Below the pieces are notes generated by a model. The model saw only the letters and a list, made by a program, of their open reading frames with translations. It was not told the DNA's origin and ran no database searches. From an uncultured Succinatimonas sp. (GTDB lineage: Bacteria; Pseudomonadota; Gammaproteobacteria; Enterobacterales; Succinivibrionaceae), in contig NZ_CAJKVK010000095.1 of assembly GCF_905203285.1 (NCBI RefSeq), positions 1 through 7,516 on the forward strand: a DNA stretch of 7,516 nt. The letters are read 5' to 3'. Below, one piece after another: positions 6,501 through 7,516 of this stretch. A program made the translations under genes and the position numbers. Numbering within the stretch: the first letter of the stretch is position 1; each line of letters begins with the position of its first letter.

Positions 6501-7465
6501 GAGCCTAACTCATGAAATGCCTCCAATTGCGTCACATAAAGCTTGGTATCAACCCAAGCCGCTGAAAGGGTTATATCGCATAATCCGGTATCAAAACTGC
6601 TTTGATAGTAACGTCCGTTCGTAAACTTAATATTGGTAAGAGTAATATCAAAAGGGAGATTTACTGTAGGCAAATCTTCTATAAGGCCGTTACCGTCATC
6701 AAATCCTGAAACGGCATTTTCAGTTTTCACCTCCGAAACAAGCTGTGCTTTTTCAGCTGTCTCGTCTTTTGTAAACACTAAAGTCTGATCTTTCCCCGAC
6801 TGTAAATTACTAATCGCCTGTGTAACATCTTGCTGTATTTTTTCAATCTTCTTCCGATCTGTTTCGCTTTCGCCGCCTTTTAAGTGAACTACCGGCTTTG
6901 AAGCAATCGTATCAACCATATAAAGAAGATAGTTGTTGGCTCCAAGACTTTTTGTTTTAAACATATCAACATTTACGTCAAGAATATCCATGCCGTAATG
7001 AAAATTATTGACAGTAAAATCATGAATTTGAATCGCAACCGGAAAAACAATCTTTTCAGGAGAGAGGTTTTCTTCCGGCAAAGGTTTTTCAACATTCGTT
7101 TCGTCTTGCTTATCCGAGGTCAACAACACGACCTCAAGATTATCAGCCTTTAATTTACTTACATCCAGATATTTATATACGAGAACATCGGTTAAATCAT
7201 AAGCAATGTCAAAAGAAGAAGCACTTACCTTAACAATATCTTTAACTTCAACGTACAGATTACCGGTCTTAAATCCGCGATAAAGAGAGCCTCCTTTTAA
7301 ATCAATATCAAGAATAACAGTATCTTTTACCAGATCTTTTACGGTGTTTAAAGTAAATTTAGCTCCTGAGTACGTACCTACAAGAAAACAAACGGCAGCA
7401 AAAACAACCAATATAAAAATAAGAAAAATACTTATAAGGAGTTTTAAGATATTCCACTTCTTCAT
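3518..7465 (-). CDS. tamB: Translocation and assembly module protein TamB (AsmA-like inner-membrane-anchored beta-helical protein)
   Basis: TamB is anchored in the inner membrane, crosses the periplasm as a long hydrophobic beta-groove and meets TamA. It is linked to outer-membrane protein assembly and phospholipid transport. The 1315-residue product starts with an uncleaved-type signal anchor (about residues 7-30, ILKLLISIFLIFILVVFAAV). This is followed by some 900 residues of repetitive beta-rich AsmA-like sequence and a C-terminal TamB (DUF490) domain over roughly the last 350 residues. The domain includes the typical SDNEALSYILYG segment (about 1194-1205) and the ending SSIDQAVDLIYSFEFD. 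It is slightly longer than E. coli TamB (about 1259). Two charged, low-complexity stretches (about 116-138 and 197-265) look like linkers in the N-terminal part. The final Asp after the FEF ending is unusual. The ATG start is supported by a GGAG sequence and by the anchor beginning directly after it. The gene sits between tamA and hpt. Confidence 0.95.
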   Translation of the reverse strand: MKKWNILKLLISIFLIFILVVFAAVCFLVGTYSGAKFTLNTVKDLVKDTVILDIDLKGGSLYRGFKTGNLYVEVKDIVKVSASSFDIAYDLTDVLVYKYLDVSKLKADNLEVVLLTSDKQDETNVEKPLPEENLSPEKIVFPVAIQIHDFTVNNFHYGMDILDVNVDMFKTKSLGANNYLLYMVDTIASKPVVHLKGGESETDRKKIEKIQQDVTQAISNLQSGKDQTLVFTKDETAEKAQLVSEVKTENAVSGFDDGNGLIEDLPTVNLPFDITLTNIKFTNGRYYQSSFDTGLCDITLSAAWVDTKLYVTQLEAFHELGSVSVTGNMNFIEHFPMEFKLSGQGALNDATEKNFGGVLYGLQGSADINGSLVDLKAKGHLINPDDTAFYIRINSLSSMLPLEIKVDSQYLSWPLYVEDPTAQVENLTLDAKGSLQEGLDINFSGKLSGYGFDNFAAAFSGKSSLSYSHINNLMLKGVYQGSEIDAHVSGDAYYQKTFGFKGDADIKASDLGFVNEILQGSLSFVSDIDVAYEPQNQDLIINVEDLNADFHLNDRKSKLIGKQIYGTLHTGIEVKNIEFIQPENTLQLTGVYGNKTQLQGKINFNNLSYLYPTLKGEFVGNVNVTGEHNDFVVALNGKSQRLSSGDFHVRNLIFDGNVDTASENIMFTAVADTLRFVKALKPSRQCIVDFNGSLEKHELVFNCGGDTSGFMSLVGNYDKENSKWHGAVNEFFISNPLSGAISLQKPLIVDINTASKEGNVSAFNLSGDDIGTIAVSPTIFGPKEVKSALKVASFKLESLKPFLPEGTFVSGTVTADADVNIKNGVPDIKTYITSNRIAAASQGALIILDKVDLNADMTQNTLTLNALLNLLGDRGNVDASLKISDPTGVKRLSGHLNLNNLDLSLFTAVGGAFNALEGSAGIKGDFSGTLEKPLFNGSIMVKGKGEPRYDVGSIENFDFNVISYGNRGDITGFISLNEGKIDLNGTLDWSEAAKADLSITSNRLPLFLLGYGQAFADVDTRVTFDENLSVIGTVTIPEARISVKNIESSGVSVSGDEIIVGKNGASELMRQKASSPVNTYIDLKMRLGEDVRLKAMGLDGYLQGGIDILKPLDDPGIKAQGQIHVVDGKIDLYGHHFVVGRAETRFNGDIANPSLNVEVYADRAALEDDVDVGIKVTGSASDPKIDFVSSPAMSDNEALSYILYGHGLEKDASSQDSNSSLLLGLGLSSTTGIVNSLVGAFGIQDVQVGTAGSGEDTQVAVQGYITRRIRVSYGYGVFNAIGEFKVRYEFMRKLYAEFASSIDQAVDLIYSFEFD

Positions 7466-7467
7466 AA

Positions 7468-7516
7468 TTAAAACTCCGGACCGAATGCAAAGTGTAAACG
7501 GATATTCGAGACATCG
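7468..7516 (-). CDS. tamA: Outer-membrane assembly factor TamA, C-terminal end only (cut by window edge)
   Basis: Only the last 15 codons and a TAA stop are inside the window. They read DVSNIRLHFAFGPEF. TamA is an Omp85-family outer-membrane beta-barrel that works with TamB. The fragment fits the last barrel strand: alternating hydrophobic residues, a GPE motif and a terminal aromatic Phe. From memory, E. coli TamA ends in a similar way (GLGPEL). The stop lies 2 nt before the tamB ATG, which is the usual tamA-tamB arrangement and is the main support for such a short piece. The rest of the gene must lie to the right of the window. Another Omp85 protein (for example BamA) would share this kind of ending, but the adjacency to tamB makes TamA by far the likeliest. 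Confidence 0.88.
   Translation of the reverse strand, partial: DVSNIRLHFAFGPEF
7474..7477 (-). promoter_or_regulatory. Ribosome binding site of tamB, inside the tamA 3' end
   Basis: GGAG on the minus strand lies 8 nt before the tamB ATG. It overlaps the Pro-Glu codons of the TamA C-terminus. Ribosomes terminating on tamA would therefore stop on top of the tamB start, which implies coupled translation. Confidence 0.7.

Overview
All recognisable genes in this window lie on the minus strand, so the window is read from right to left. It holds four complete protein genes and the last codons of a fifth. The sequence is AT-rich, but the proteins closely resemble enterobacterial families (TamA/TamB, Hpt, the Lon-like protein YcbZ/LonH, and the SotB efflux transporter). 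This suggests a low-GC gammaproteobacterium. A host-associated anaerobe such as a member of the Succinivibrionaceae (Aeromonadales) would fit, but that placement is inference and no marker gene here proves it.

Right part (7516 to 1388): a tight gene string tamA(3' end)-tamB-hpt-lonH. The junctions are 2 nt, 8 nt and a 20-nt overlap. Each downstream gene has a Shine-Dalgarno sequence inside, or overlapping the stop of, the gene before it, and a good intrinsic terminator follows lonH. It looks like one translationally coupled operon. TamA/TamB form the envelope-spanning translocation/assembly and lipid-transport module. Hpt salvages hypoxanthine/guanine in the cytoplasm. LonH is a Lon-family serine-lysine protease with a degenerate ATPase region. 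The purine-salvage and protease genes have no obvious biochemical link to TamAB.

Left part (1387 to 1): a 131-bp intergenic region holds the operon terminator and, reading in the same direction, a probable promoter with a perfect TATAAT -10 box. A 15-bp palindrome lies over the expected -35 zone. It precedes sotB, a 12-helix major facilitator efflux transporter that appears to be its own transcription unit. The 86 bp after sotB hold only weak hairpins and no supportable gene.

I see no mobile element, CRISPR array, RNA gene or clear novel multi-gene system. The most unexpected signal is a 27-bp perfect inverted repeat inside the lonH coding sequence, at the junction between its N-terminal part and the protease domain.
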